This document shows positions 21,865-32,271 of a DNA stretch of 64,000 nt, in pieces. Origin of the DNA: Icerya purchasi (Eukaryota > Arthropoda > Insecta > Hemiptera > Monophlebidae). Each line of letters opens with the position of its first letter. The stretch's first letter is position 1. The stretch covers positions 297,704,464 to 297,768,463 of the forward strand of contig CM077116.1 of assembly GCA_039619475.1 (NCBI GenBank). The letters are read 5' to 3'. A program made the translations under genes and the position numbers. Below the pieces are notes generated by a model. That model saw nothing but the letters and a program-made list of their open reading frames with translations, did no database searches and was not told the DNA's origin.

Positions 21865-23069
21865 TAATTTACTGAACGTTACTGGAAAGGAAACGAGATA
21901 AAGAGTCGACAAAGGAAGAAGAAGAAGCAATGTTATTAGAGGAGAGTATTTCCAAGATGGCTGAAGAAATATTTTCAATTAAAGGAGAAAAAATTGGATG
22001 AGAGGAGAGACCAACGAGGCAGGAATGTCCTTAGCAGGATTTGAGGGAATATTAGACGGAGTAGGAGTAGATTTGTTGAAAGCCCATCCATTAGAGGGAG
22101 ATGGGATACGGTTAGATGGAAGAGGAGGAAACTGCGGAGAGGCCAAGTCGCTTTAGAGTTACGGATTTTATGGAAGGTAGGAGATTTAGGAGGTGGGAAA
22201 GAATTAGAGAGAAGGGAGGGAGGTGATGAAGGAGACTTAGAATTATTAGGAGAAGAGCTGGACATTGAGGCTCGGTCGGCATATGAAAAGCACGAGAAGT
22301 TAGATTGTTTTTTTTTTAAATGAGAGGCCTCCTGGAATGAAATATTCTCAAAGGCCATAATACGCTTTATATCCTTTTGCCTGATCCATTCAGGGCAGGA
22401 TCGGTCAATGGCAGAGTGGGTGCCTTTGCAATTGCGACAGATGGGCGGTTCCTGTAGGCTGCTGCATTCAGAGACTGAGTGCTTAGAAGAACAGTGTGAA
22501 CAGATGACAGAAGAACTACGACAGTGCTTAGTGATATGTCCAAAAAGAAAACATTTGGAACACTGTGAAGGCGATCGGATACTATGGGAAACAGGAAATC
22601 GCATCTTAAAAATCGAAACGAATTCCGGGAGGGTGGTACCATAAAATTTAAGTTCGACTGAATGGGTAGGGACTTTATCGCCGTCCGAAAAACGGCATAT
22701 ACGGCGTATAGAAGCAATGAAGACTAGTGGTTCGATTCCTTCCAATATTTCATCTTCAGAAAAGGACGGATGCACGCCAGAGATGACGCCCATTCTGAAT
22801 AATAAACTATTGGGGATATACGCTTTAATATTATGTTGCTCGAAAAAACAAGGATGAGCAAGAAATGCGTTAGCGGAATCAACGGATGGAAACTTGATTG
22901 CGACACGACCGCTGCCTTGAGAGACAATGCATAAATGTGACGCGGAAATGGAGCTGATTAGCTTGGCAAGGGCCAAGGGATGTAAATTACCTAGATTTTT
23001 ATCCATGGAGCAACTTTCAACGTAGACGGGAAAAGGTCCCGGATGATCAGTAGCAAACATTTTATTCTC

Positions 23070-23107
<38 letters not shown>

Positions 23108-23132
23108 CAACTATAACAAGATAAGGAAACAT
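21865..23132 (-). pseudogene. Element D ORF1, rear part
   Basis: The frame 23132-21975 begins in the Asn tract, then DHPGPFPVYVESCSMDKN (conserved block before the RRM-like region) and VISGVHPSFSEDEILEG. Three CCHC knuckles follow: QCSKCFLFGHITKHC, ICSHCSSKHSVSEC and CRNCKGTHSAIDRSC. A frameshift after SPTFHKIRNSKAT moves the true C-terminus (SSAILEILSSNNIASSSS pattern, ending near 21865) to another frame. The apparent Met at 23132 is not the native start: the real N-terminus lies at 38121. Confidence 0.8.
23053..23108. repeat. (TTA)n run, Asn-coding on minus strand
   Basis: A TTA/ATT run of 12-13 units encodes the poly-Asn tract of element D ORF1 on the minus strand. Confidence 0.9.
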
Positions 23133-23552
23133 AAAGAAAGAAGAGAGAGAAGAGTAATAAAAAAAAAAAAAAAAAAGGGTTCATCAAATTTTAATTCGTT
23201 TTATACTTGTATAAGTTATTGTATTAAATTAATTAATAGTACGCATTCGGCATTTTTTTTTTTTTTTTTTGCAGCTTGAAGAAAGTTTAATGTTTTTTTT
23301 TTTTTATTTTAATACCCATCGCTCGCGCAAATATGCGCATAGATGGACTATTGTAGTAATAATAATAATAAACGTATTTTTGATTTTTTTGAAATAATAA
23401 TAAACGTTATTGGCAGTACTGTTGTTGCTATTATTATTATTATTATTATTATTATTCTTAGTAGTAGTAGTAGTAGTAGTAGTATTATTATTATTGGTAG
23501 TACTGTTGTTGCCATTATTATTATTATTGTTACTAGTATTATCATTAGTAAG
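23116..23552. repeat. Asn/Thr-coding microsatellite region with small interruption
   Basis: 23343-23552 is a mix of ATT, GTA and TTG triplets that reads Asn, Thr and Ser on the minus strand, as expected for D's ORF1 tract. 23116-23342 interrupts it with A and T homopolymers and the CATCGCTCGCGCAAATATGC word shared with 14584-14622. The left limit of element A near 23553 is approximate. Confidence 0.5.
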
Positions 23553-23960
23553 CCACCATCGGAAGTGTTTATCCCGTGTGCGCTCGCGTTCTCGTTGTCG
23601 CGTTATCAGCTCGATAATCAGTTGTTTCGGCAGACCGGTGAGATCGTTTCATTTATTATCTCTTCGTTGTCGTATTTCACTATTATTTAGACGCTCTACG
23701 AATTCTTAGATGGAAGTTTTACTCGTAAGTCGTATTAAAGTTGGTTGTCTCTCCGCGTTATTGTTAATTCGAAACGCCGATTGTTATCTGTTATCTCTTA
23801 TCAGCTTACTCGGTGAGATCGTTTTAATTTATTTAACTGCGGCGTATTTATTTCATTTATCTATTTTTACGTTCGTTCGATTTCAATTTCATATTTCAGC
23901 GATTAATTTATTTTCTTTTTTTTTATCGTTCACGTTTTCTACATCTCCTCGTGCTGGTAA

Positions 23961-24366
23961 ATGAGCTCGTTCAGTGGGGGCCGCCCGGCGGCCTCCGCCA
24001 AGGATGCTAAAGCCAGCAAAAGCATGTCGCTCAACCTAATAGAGGTTGACGTTGCTGCTAAGCATAAACTCTCCGGTCCCCTCTCGCCGTCTTCGACTTT
24101 ACCTAACAAGGATCTGCGGCTTTCTCAGCCTGATCTTCCTAATCTGGTTAGTTTACCAAATCCTAATAGCGTTAAAGCCATTGAAAACTGTAATATAGAT
24201 TCCCATAATATTACTAATATTAATAAGAATAATATCAACCAAAGCCAAAACTCGACCTCTTCCACCTCCAATTATAATACAAACGACAACAATACTAAAA
24301 AGAAAAATAACAATAATAATAGCAATGGCAATAAAAATAACAATAACAACATTAACAACAATAATT

Positions 24367-24419
<53 letters not shown>

Positions 24420-25814
24420 CAAAATAGTAGTAGTAGTAACAATAATAGTACCAATACTGATAATGATAATACTACTAATAGTAATAAAAATGATAATAAC
24501 AGTAATGACAATGTTAATGATAGTAATAATGGCATTAATAGTAATAACAACACCAGCAATAATAATATCACTGGTAATGATAATACCGTTAATATCTCTG
24601 AAAATCTCTGCAGCGATCAGGGCATTTTTCCTCCAGACCACCCAGGTCCCTTTTCAATTCTTGTTGAAAATTCATCCCCTGATAAGAATATTGGATACTT
24701 TCATCCGCTAGCCTTGGCTAGATTAATCAACAAAATTTCTTCCTCTTTTTCAGATATTGTCCCACAGGGTAAAGGGCGTATCTCTGTTTTGTTCCCCTCT
24801 GCCTCTTCCGCTAATGAATTCCTTTCTAAGACTCCCTTCTTTAAATCCCATAATCTTAACGCATTTATCCCGCATAATGCGTTATATAGGATTGGAGTTA
24901 TAACCGGTGTCCATCCTTCCTTTCCATTGGAAGACATCAAAGAAGGACTTGTATCCTCTATTCCAGTCATTTCATTACGACGTATTCTCCGCTCTTCAGA
25001 AGGTTCTAAAATTCCGACTAGAAGTGTCGAACTGAAATTCGCCAAATCCTACCTCCCTCAATTCGTATCCATATATGGACTTCGCTTCTCAGTCTCTCCT
25101 AGCATTCGTTCTCCCACCCAGTGTTCCAATTGTTCTCTTTTCGGACATATTGCACGCAATTGTCGCAGCTCCCACTCCATCTGCTCCCATTGTGCATCCA
25201 AACACTCCTTCTCGGAATGCCCCAATCTACAGGAACTTCCTTTCTGTCGCAACTGTAAAGGTTCCCATGTTTCCTCAGATCGTCGCTGTCCAGAGTGGCA
25301 AAGACAAAAAGATATAAAAAGGATCATGGCCTTTGAAAATATCTCTTTCCATGAAGCCGTCAAGATCAAATCGTCTAATTCTGTAACTCAAGCCTTTTCA
25401 TATGCCAACCGGGCTGCAGCCCCCATTCCTTCTCCAAACATGTCCATCAACTCTTCTAAGGTTCCCTCTCTTCCTCGTCCAAAATCTCCAACATTCCATA
25501 AATTTCACAAGTCTAAACCGCATCATAAACCGCTCCCCCAATTTCCTTCTATCCCTTCTTATCACCCTCATTCACCCTCAGTTGGATGGGCTCTAAATAA
25601 AGTGTCTTCCCCCTCTTTTAATCCACTCTTGCCTGCTTGTCCCTCATCTGTTCCTCTTTCCAACACTTCGCCTTCTCCCACAGAGTTCACTTCAACCATC
25701 TCCAGTCTCTCTGCTGCTATTATGGAGCTTCTTGCATCTTACAATATACCTTCGTCCTCTTCTTTCATCGACAGTCTTTCATCCTTGTTGTCTAACAGCG
25801 TTAACTTCAAATAA
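23961..25814 (+). CDS. Element A ORF1: nucleic-acid-binding Gag-like protein
   Basis: An intact 617-residue ORF. N-terminal GGRPAASAKDAKASKS and LNLIEVDVAAKHK, then a very long Asn-rich tract (about residues 75-215) encoded by AAT/AAC repeats. Next come the DHPGPFSILVENSS block and an RRM-like region containing GVITGVHPSFPLEDIKEG. Three CCHC knuckles lie at about residues 387-435: QCSNCSLFGHIARNC, ICSHCASKHSFSEC and CRNCKGSHVSSDRRC. The tail ends in a Ser-rich helix-like segment, IMELLASYNIPSSSSF. The RRM-plus-CCHC layout fits ORF1 of I-type LINEs, which coats the RNA. The start MSSFSGG follows a 5' UTR without upstream homology to the ORF. B carries the same start context (ATGAGC). Confidence 0.9.
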
Positions 25815-26290
25815 TTCAACCTATTTTTGTTTCTCTTGTTTTCTACTTCCTTTATTTTTTATTTTCTTTTTTTTTTTCTTTTTCTTCTTTTTCTCCTTCT
25901 ACCCTTCAATACACTTCTTCTTCTTTCTGTATTTCTTACAGTTCAGTACAATTGCTTACTTGCACGCTTTACATATGGAATTTTCCACGCTACGGTTCAT
26001 TCCAGAAAATTATCATCTCGTTGGTGATGGCGTTAAGCAGAAGGAGGCCTACAAACTGGTCCTACACCAGTTCGTGCAGGTTATTCTATTCTTGCTTTCG
26101 CTCACTCTGTTCCGAATTTGGCCGCAATTAAACTTGAAGGTTGCTAAACTGGCACATAACCAAGATTCCGCGAGCCCATTTTTTTTTTCTTTCATCGCCT
26201 TAAATTATTTTTATTGTTACGATTCCATTCCTCCTTGCATTCCTTTTCCTATAACACTCATTCCTTACCTTTCTCCACCTCCTAAACCAC
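25815..26290 (+). other. Element A inter-ORF spacer
   Basis: Pyrimidine-rich at first. It then contains a block (26030-26080) reading AAGGAGGCCTACAAACTGG that is shared with the B spacer at about 31975-31999 (GGGGAGACCTACAAACTGG), followed by GTTCGTGCAGGT in both. This conserved non-coding block may be a signal for ORF2 translation or splicing. No internal ORF is shared. Confidence 0.6.
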
Positions 26291-29200
26291 ATGTCTCAGA
26301 ATAATTCTTTAAATATTCTTCAGTGGAACTGTCGTAGCATACATGCAAATAAACAAGCGTTAGAGGGGCTATTAGACCTCTACAACATTCAAGTAGCATT
26401 GTTGTCTGAAACTTGGTTAAAATCCACTTCAAAAATTCACTTCAAAGACTTCTTCATATTACGTTCTGATCGTGTAGACGGGTATGGTGGAGTGGCTATT
26501 CTTGTTAGAAACGACTTACCATACCAGTCGCACAGTATTTCCTTTCTTCCTCCTCCTTATCCTAATCTCCCTAATATGGCACATATTTCTCTATCAAATC
26601 TCCTTCCTACCCCTATTCACATCGCTTGTGTGTACAATCCACCAAATTCTAGTCTTTCTCAGCTTCCCCTTCACCCATTCCTTTCGACTCTTTCAAATCC
26701 ATTCATCATTGGGGGTGATTGGAATGCCCATTCTCCACTCTGGGGCTGCTCTGGTCACGACAGCAATGGCTCTATCCTTGAAAACTTCATCCTAAATCAT
26801 AACCTCTTCCTCCTTAATGATTCTTCTCCTACCTGCTTCAAAAACCCTTCATCTCCTAGTGCAGTCGATCTTTCTTTCTCTTCTCCCAATTTTGGTCTAA
26901 ACTGCTCTTGGAGAACTCTTGATGGTACTTTTGGCAGTGATCACTCTCCTATTGTTCTAACTCTTAATGACGTCCTACCTCCTTCATGCTTCAAACCTCT
27001 TCATTCTCCTCATTGGCTTCTCTCCAAAACTGATTGGGGAAATTTCGTTCTTTAGTCGATTCCTCTCTCTCTCCTATTCAGGCTGATTCCGATCCTCTAT
27101 CTCAATACAACCTTTTCACCCAGTCTCTCTATTCTGCTCTTTCCCTCTCATCCCCTCCCTTCCCTTCTAATAACTGTCGTAAAACTTCTGCTGCCTCCTC
27201 ACTCTGGTGGAATGACGAGTGTAAAGCAGCCTTCAGGAAGAGTACCGACACTTTTAGAACTTTTCGCTCCTGCTCTTCTATGTCTAACTTCCTAGCTCAC
27301 AAAGAAGCTAACGCTAGAGCCCGTAGCATCCTAAAGGCTGCCAAGAGGAATTCTTGGAGAAGTTTCTGTTCCTCATTTTCTAGAGATACGCCCTTCTCTC
27401 AAATTTGGAAGTTAGCTAGGGCCTTTAGATTTCCCTCCTCCGAGCGCCCTCTTCATTCTACTCCTGCGTTGCCACATCTTCATTCCTTTTTGGACTTTAT
27501 CTCGCCCGCTTATGTTCCTTCTCTTGAAGAAATTAGTTCCCCCTCTTACTACTCTACCTCTGAAGACCATTTTCTTTCCTCTCCTTTTCGTTACGATGAG
27601 CTCCTATCCATTCTTAACAAATCCACTAACTCCACCCCCGGACTAGATGGCCTCTCATATCCAATCCTTAAAAATCTCTCCTCTTCCTCGTTGCATTCTC
27701 TCTTAGCTATCTATAACTCCTTTCTAATCTCTGGTCACACTCCTAAATCCTGGAATGATTTTATAATCATTCCTATTCCTAAAAGAAACCAGTCTTCTTT
27801 CCGACCTATCTCCCTCGCCTCTTGTCTTCGAAAACTTTTCGAAGGCTTAATCAGCAATCGTTTAGTCTGGTGGCTGGAGCATAACAATCTCCTCCCTCCC
27901 AATATGTTTGGTTTTCGCCCTGGTCTTGGTCCAATCGACTGCATTAGTACCTTTCTATCGGACATCTACAAATCATTCCTAGATAGAAAGTTTACTATTG
28001 CCACATTCGTCGACGTCGCATCTGCGTTTGATAATGTTCATCTTCCTTCACTGGCTTCTAAGCTCATTTCCCTCAATATTCCTCCTATTCTCGTTACCAT
28101 TATTCTTAATCTGTTCCAAAATAGATCTCTTTTTCTTTCTGTTCCCTCCTTTTCAACAATCAGACGTTGTTACCGCGGCTTGCCTCAGGGTTCCTGTCTT
28201 AGTCCTTCTCTTTTTAATATTTATCTCCTTGATATCGCTACTCTTCGCATTCCTTCTTCTTCTCTCCTTTTTGCGGATGATATCCTTATCTACTCCACTT
28301 CAGACGTGCTAGCTACAGCTAACGAGGAGATTAATTGTTCTCTATCAGTCCTCAGTAGTTCCCTCTCCAGTGCTTTTCTTTCTCTTTCTCCTTCCAAGTC
28401 TTCTTCTATTATTTTCTCCCTCCGCCCATATAATCGTGCTCTGGTAAACATCATCTCCTCCAACTATCCTATTCCTATTGTTAATTCCATATGCTATCTT
28501 GGTCTTTTCCTAAACAGTCGACTCTCTTTCCAAGAACATATCGAGTACCTTTATATATCTTGTCTTAAGAGACTAAATCTCCTGAAAGCCTTATGTCCTC
28601 TCAAGTGGGGCGGTGATCCGTATATTCTCATAATTCTCTACAAATCCATCATTCGTTCCAAACTAGACTACTGTTCCTTCTTATACGGCAATGCCTCAAA
28701 CTCCCTCCTGCGCAAACTTGATAGAATCCAAAACTCCTGTCTTCGGCTCTGCATTGGGGCCCTAAAGTCTTCTCCCATTCCTGCCATTTTGTCTGAATCT
28801 AATATTAAACCCCTGTTTATCCGCAGATCTCTGCTTGGTTACCGTTTTCTAATTAAACGCCTCCCGATCTCTTCATCTAAACTTATTTCTTCCTATCTGT
28901 ATATCAATGACCACTGGCGCTTCGTTCCTCACAAAATCCCGGTTCTTGCGCACATAGCTGCTCGGGTCTCTAAGTTCTCTCCTTATGTCTTTTCCCGCAA
29001 TAAGCTTCCTTACTTTTCTTTTGATTTCAATAGTACATGTCTTCCCGTCTCATTCTCCTCTCTTCCTCTTCGTGCTAATTCCACTCCTCAGAGCACAGTG
29101 GTCAGTGAATATGTCCACATATTAAATTCTTCATTTCCCCGTCATGTAAAAATTTTCACTGATGGTTCCAAAAATGATTGCGGGGTGGGCGGTGCTTTTA

Positions 29201-30033
29201 CAGCCCCCTCGCTTAATCACTCGGAATCCTTCAAACTTCCTTCCTTTTGTTCCATTTTTTCTGCTGAAGCAGTCTCCATTCTCCGTGCTGTCTCCTTTAT
29301 TTCCTCTTCAAGAGGGATCTGTAAGTTTCTCATTATTACTGATTCCAAATCCGTGCTGCAAGCTATCTCTTCTCCTCCTTCCCACTCGACTAATGACATT
29401 ATTCTTTCTGTTCGTGCCTCTATCTCCAACTTGCGCTTAGCACGTTCTATCCTTATTGACTTTTTATGGGTTCCTGGCCACTCTGGCATTGAGGGCAACG
29501 AAGCAGCTGACTTCCTAGCTCGCTCAGCGTCTCTCAATGGTCCATTCCTTCCGCATTTTCCTGCCTCAGACATCCTTTTCCTCTCCGCAAGTCCCCATAC
29601 CAGACTGTGGGTTGACATCTACCCTTCCTTTTTTGCCAATCGCTCCTCTTTCTACCTCCTCCTACAGCCTACTCCCAATTCACAGCCTTGGTACCAATTT
29701 CTTCCTTTTTCTCGGCGCTCGGCTATTGTTTCTTTAATCAGACTGAGACTTGGCCATTCCCTCCTTCCCTTTTCTCGTTTTTCTTTTTCTCTTTCACCTT
29801 CTCCCTTTTGCCCTCTCCACTCAACTGATCCTCCCTTTATATGTGACCCCAACCATATCCTTTTCGAATGCTCTGCTCTTTTTCCTCAGTGCTCTCATCT
29901 ATACGCCGAACTTTTGGCGTTAGATCTTCCTACCCCTTTCAATGCTTCCTTTATCCTTTCCTTCCCATCTCCAGCCGTTGTTCCCCTCCTTCTTTCCTTT
30001 ATACTTTCTATCTCCGATCGCCTCAGAATCTGA
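26291..30033 (+). pseudogene. Element A ORF2: endonuclease, RT, RNase H (one frameshift)
   Basis: The endonuclease frame 26291-27055 has LQWNCRSIHANK, LSETWLKS, DRVDGYGGVAIL, GGDWNAHSPLWG and FGSDHSPI. At about 27036 one base is missing compared with B (GATTGGGGAAAT against GATTGGGCTAAAT), and the protein continues in the frame 27034-30033 (999 codons). RT motifs: A TFVDVASAFDN (about 323-333), B GLPQGS (382-387), C FADD (413-416). RNase H: Asp 710 (TDGS), Glu 745, Asp 770, His 816 and Asp 826 in GHSGIEGNEAAD. The tail has CPLHSTDPP and CDPNHILFEC. Every catalytic residue that I can check is present, so the single indel (or a sequencing error) is the only visible defect. Confidence 0.9.
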
Positions 30034-30080
30034 GTAGGTGATCCTGATCCATGTAGTTGGGTCAGTGTTAACACCGAGCC

Positions 30081-30118
<38 letters not shown>

Positions 30119-30223
30119 AGATTACTGTTATTTATTTCGATTTGTACAGAGATTTATTTTCCTTTTTTTTTTTTTTTTCTCTTTCCTAATTTTACATATA
30201 TTTTAATTTGATTTGCTCGACCG

Positions 30224-31822
30224 ATGAGCTTGTCTAGTGGGGACCGCCCTGCGGCCTCCTCCAAAGATTCAAAAACTAACAAAGCGAACTTGTCGCTGAA
30301 TCTAATGGAGGTTGACGCTGCCGGAAAGCGTAAGCCATCCAGCCCTCTTTCGCCAACAACGATTCTACCTAACAAGGATCTCCGGCTTTCGCAACCTGCC
30401 TTGCCCAACCTCTCTAATACAAATAATAACAGCTGCGCGATTAAAGCAGTCGAAAACTTTAATATCGCTAGTAATAGTAATAATAACAATAATAACAACA
30501 ATAATAATAATAATAATACCAACAACAATAACAATAATAATAATAATAATGATAATAGTAATAGAAACATCAACAACAACAACATTTTATCCACCAATAA
30601 TAACAATAATAATAGTAAAGATTTTATTAATGTTTTTCCTTCCGATCATCCTGGTCCCTTTAAAGTTTTTGTCGAAAACTCCACCCTAGACGAGAACATC
30701 GGGAATTTGCACCCGTTGGCTCTGGCTAGGCTCATCTGTAAAATTTCAACTTCCTTTTCGGGCATCATTCCCCAGGGCAGGGGGCGTATCTCGGTTATGT
30801 TTCCCTCTGCTTCTGCGGCGAATGAGTTTCTGAACAATTCTTCATTTTTTCAGTCCAACAATATTACCGCGTATATCCCCACCAATGCTCTGTTTAGTAT
30901 GGGCGTTATCTCTGGAATCTTTCCTTCCTTTTCCGAAGACGAAATTAAAGAGGGGCTTGTTTCCTCTATCCCCGTAGTTGCGGTTCGTTGTATCTTTCGC
31001 TCTTCTGATGGAAAAAAAATTCCCACCAGGAGTGTCGAACTTAAATTCTCTAAGTCGTTCCTTCCGGAGTTTGTAACGATTTACAAACTCCGTTTTCCCG
31101 TTTCCCCCAGTGTCCGTTCTCCCACTCAGTGCTCTAAATGCTTCCTTTTTGGACATATTGCGCGCCATTGTCGTAGCTCTCATCCCGTTTGCTCACACTG
31201 TACTTCCAGACATCCCTCTTCGGAATGTCCCAACCTCCAGGAGCCTCCTATTTGTCGCAACTGCAAAGGTTGCCATAGCTCGTCCGATCGTGTCTGCCCG
31301 GAGTGGCTTAGACAGAAGGATATTAAAAGAATCATGGCGTTCGAAAACATATCGTTTCAAGAAGCCGCCAAACATAAATCCTCTAGTGTCGTCTCCCAAG
31401 TCTTTTCCTACGCTAATCGTGCCGCAGCCCCTTCTTCCTCTCAAGTCTCTTCTAAAACTAATAAATTGTCTTCTCCTCCTCGTCCTAAATCTCCCACTTT
31501 TCATAAATCTCTTAAATCGAAACCGCATTCCAAGCCTCTTCCTCACTTTCCCACCGTCACCTCCCTCTACACCTGTTCTCCATCTGTTGGTTGGGCCTTG
31601 AATCGTGAAGATTCCCCTCTTCTGAATTCTTCGCTGCCTTCCAGCAACTTTCTAGCTCCTCGCAGCTTGCTTCCTAATTCCCCCCCTAATTACTCCCCAT
31701 TTAATATCACTAATTTTTCCGCCGCAATCATGGAACTCCTCGCTTCTCATAACATAGCCGCCTCCTCTTCTTTCCTTGACAATCTTTCTTCTTTCTTATC
31801 CAATTACGTCCATTCCTCGTAA
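30224..31822 (+). CDS. Element B ORF1: Gag-like protein, intact
   Basis: A 532-residue ORF with the same layout as A ORF1: GDRPAASSKDSKTNK, LNLMEVDAAGKRKPS, an Asn tract (about residues 85-130, much shorter than in A), DHPGPFKVFVENST, VISGIFPSFSEDEIKEG and three CCHC knuckles at about residues 302-350 (QCSKCFLFGHIARHC, VCSHCTSRHPSSEC, CRNCKGCHSSSDRVC). The C-terminal IMELLASHNIAASSSF is conserved. It remains open although ORF2 of the same element is heavily damaged. The length difference from A lies mainly in the Asn microsatellite. Coding strand strongly pyrimidine-rich outside the tract. Confidence 0.9.
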   Translation: MSLSSGDRPAASSKDSKTNKANLSLNLMEVDAAGKRKPSSPLSPTTILPNKDLRLSQPALPNLSNTNNNSCAIKAVENFNIASNSNNNNNNNNNNNNNTNNNNNNNNNNDNSNRNINNNNILSTNNNNNNSKDFINVFPSDHPGPFKVFVENSTLDENIGNLHPLALARLICKISTSFSGIIPQGRGRISVMFPSASAANEFLNNSSFFQSNNITAYIPTNALFSMGVISGIFPSFSEDEIKEGLVSSIPVVAVRCIFRSSDGKKIPTRSVELKFSKSFLPEFVTIYKLRFPVSPSVRSPTQCSKCFLFGHIARHCRSSHPVCSHCTSRHPSSECPNLQEPPICRNCKGCHSSSDRVCPEWLRQKDIKRIMAFENISFQEAAKHKSSSVVSQVFSYANRAAAPSSSQVSSKTNKLSSPPRPKSPTFHKSLKSKPHSKPLPHFPTVTSLYTCSPSVGWALNREDSPLLNSSLPSSNFLAPRSLLPNSPPNYSPFNITNFSAAIMELLASHNIAASSSFLDNLSSFLSNYVHSS

Positions 31823-32271
31823 GGCATATTTTTGCCTTCTCCTTGTCTTTATCTCCCTCCACCTTTTTCTCCCAGTTAGCCAAGGATAACGCCTTACTTA
31901 CGCTTCAGGAACACTAGACATGCTTCTGTGCTCGTGCCATTTAATTTGTTTATATTCAGGTATAATTGCCCCTTTAGGAGGGGAGACCTACAAACTGGTG
32001 GTCAGCCATGTTCGTGCAGGTACTCCTCTCTGCGCTTTGAATTATACCAAATTGATACGAATAGAAAAGGTCCGGCAAATTGGCCCGCATACTGTGGTGG
32101 GCAGGACTTCTTTTGTCTTCAATTTCCTTGTTCTTCCTTTCTCCTCCTCAAGTTGGAAGTGCACCTATGTGCTCGCTTCTTATTTACTAACCTTTCTTTC
32201 TTCTTTTATAGCTACTCTCGTCCCTCCCTTCATTTTCTATCCTATTCTAATTTTCTTGTATCCTAGATAGC
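31823..32271 (+). other. Element B inter-ORF spacer
   Basis: It contains the GACCTACAAACTGG and GTTCGTGCAGGT words shared with the A spacer. No ORF of its own is conserved between A and B. Confidence 0.6.

Larger units (their letters stand above)
18228..23132 (-). mobile_element. I-like element D, main part (minus strand), host of nested A/B/C
   Basis: Read right to left: the rear of ORF1 (23132-21865), a spacer, the ORF2 endonuclease (21070-19595) and RT (19594-18356). It stops at 18228 just before RNase H. The missing ORF1 start is at 38121-37909 and 36127-36075, beyond elements A, B and C. Most of 23116-23552 is Asn/Thr-coding microsatellite that belongs to D's ORF1 tract. D is therefore the oldest layer of the stack. 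The 3' end (RNase H, UTR, tail) is lost at the head-to-head joint with E. Confidence 0.75.
23553..30116 (+). mobile_element. I-like element A, near full length
   Basis: 5' UTR of about 408 bp, ORF1 23961-25814, a 476-bp spacer, ORF2 26291-30033 with one frameshift, an 83-bp 3' region and poly(A) 30087-30116. A terminal stem-loop TGGGT/GCCCA (30058-30082) precedes the tail. At 6.56 kb this is the most complete copy in the window. It lies inside element D's ORF1 tract together with B, in head-to-tail order and without intervening host sequence. No clear target duplication could be read in the microsatellite target. Confidence 0.85.

Noticed and set aside
18228..23132. Twin-priming inversion as the source of the E/D head-to-head joint
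   Set aside because: Twin priming predicts a poly(A) tail and target duplication on one side. Neither is present, and E and D are distinct copies.
24153..24711. Long Ile/Leu-rich ORFs on both strands over the (AAT)n tract
   Set aside because: They are other-frame readings of the ORF1 Asn microsatellite and have no independent coding support.
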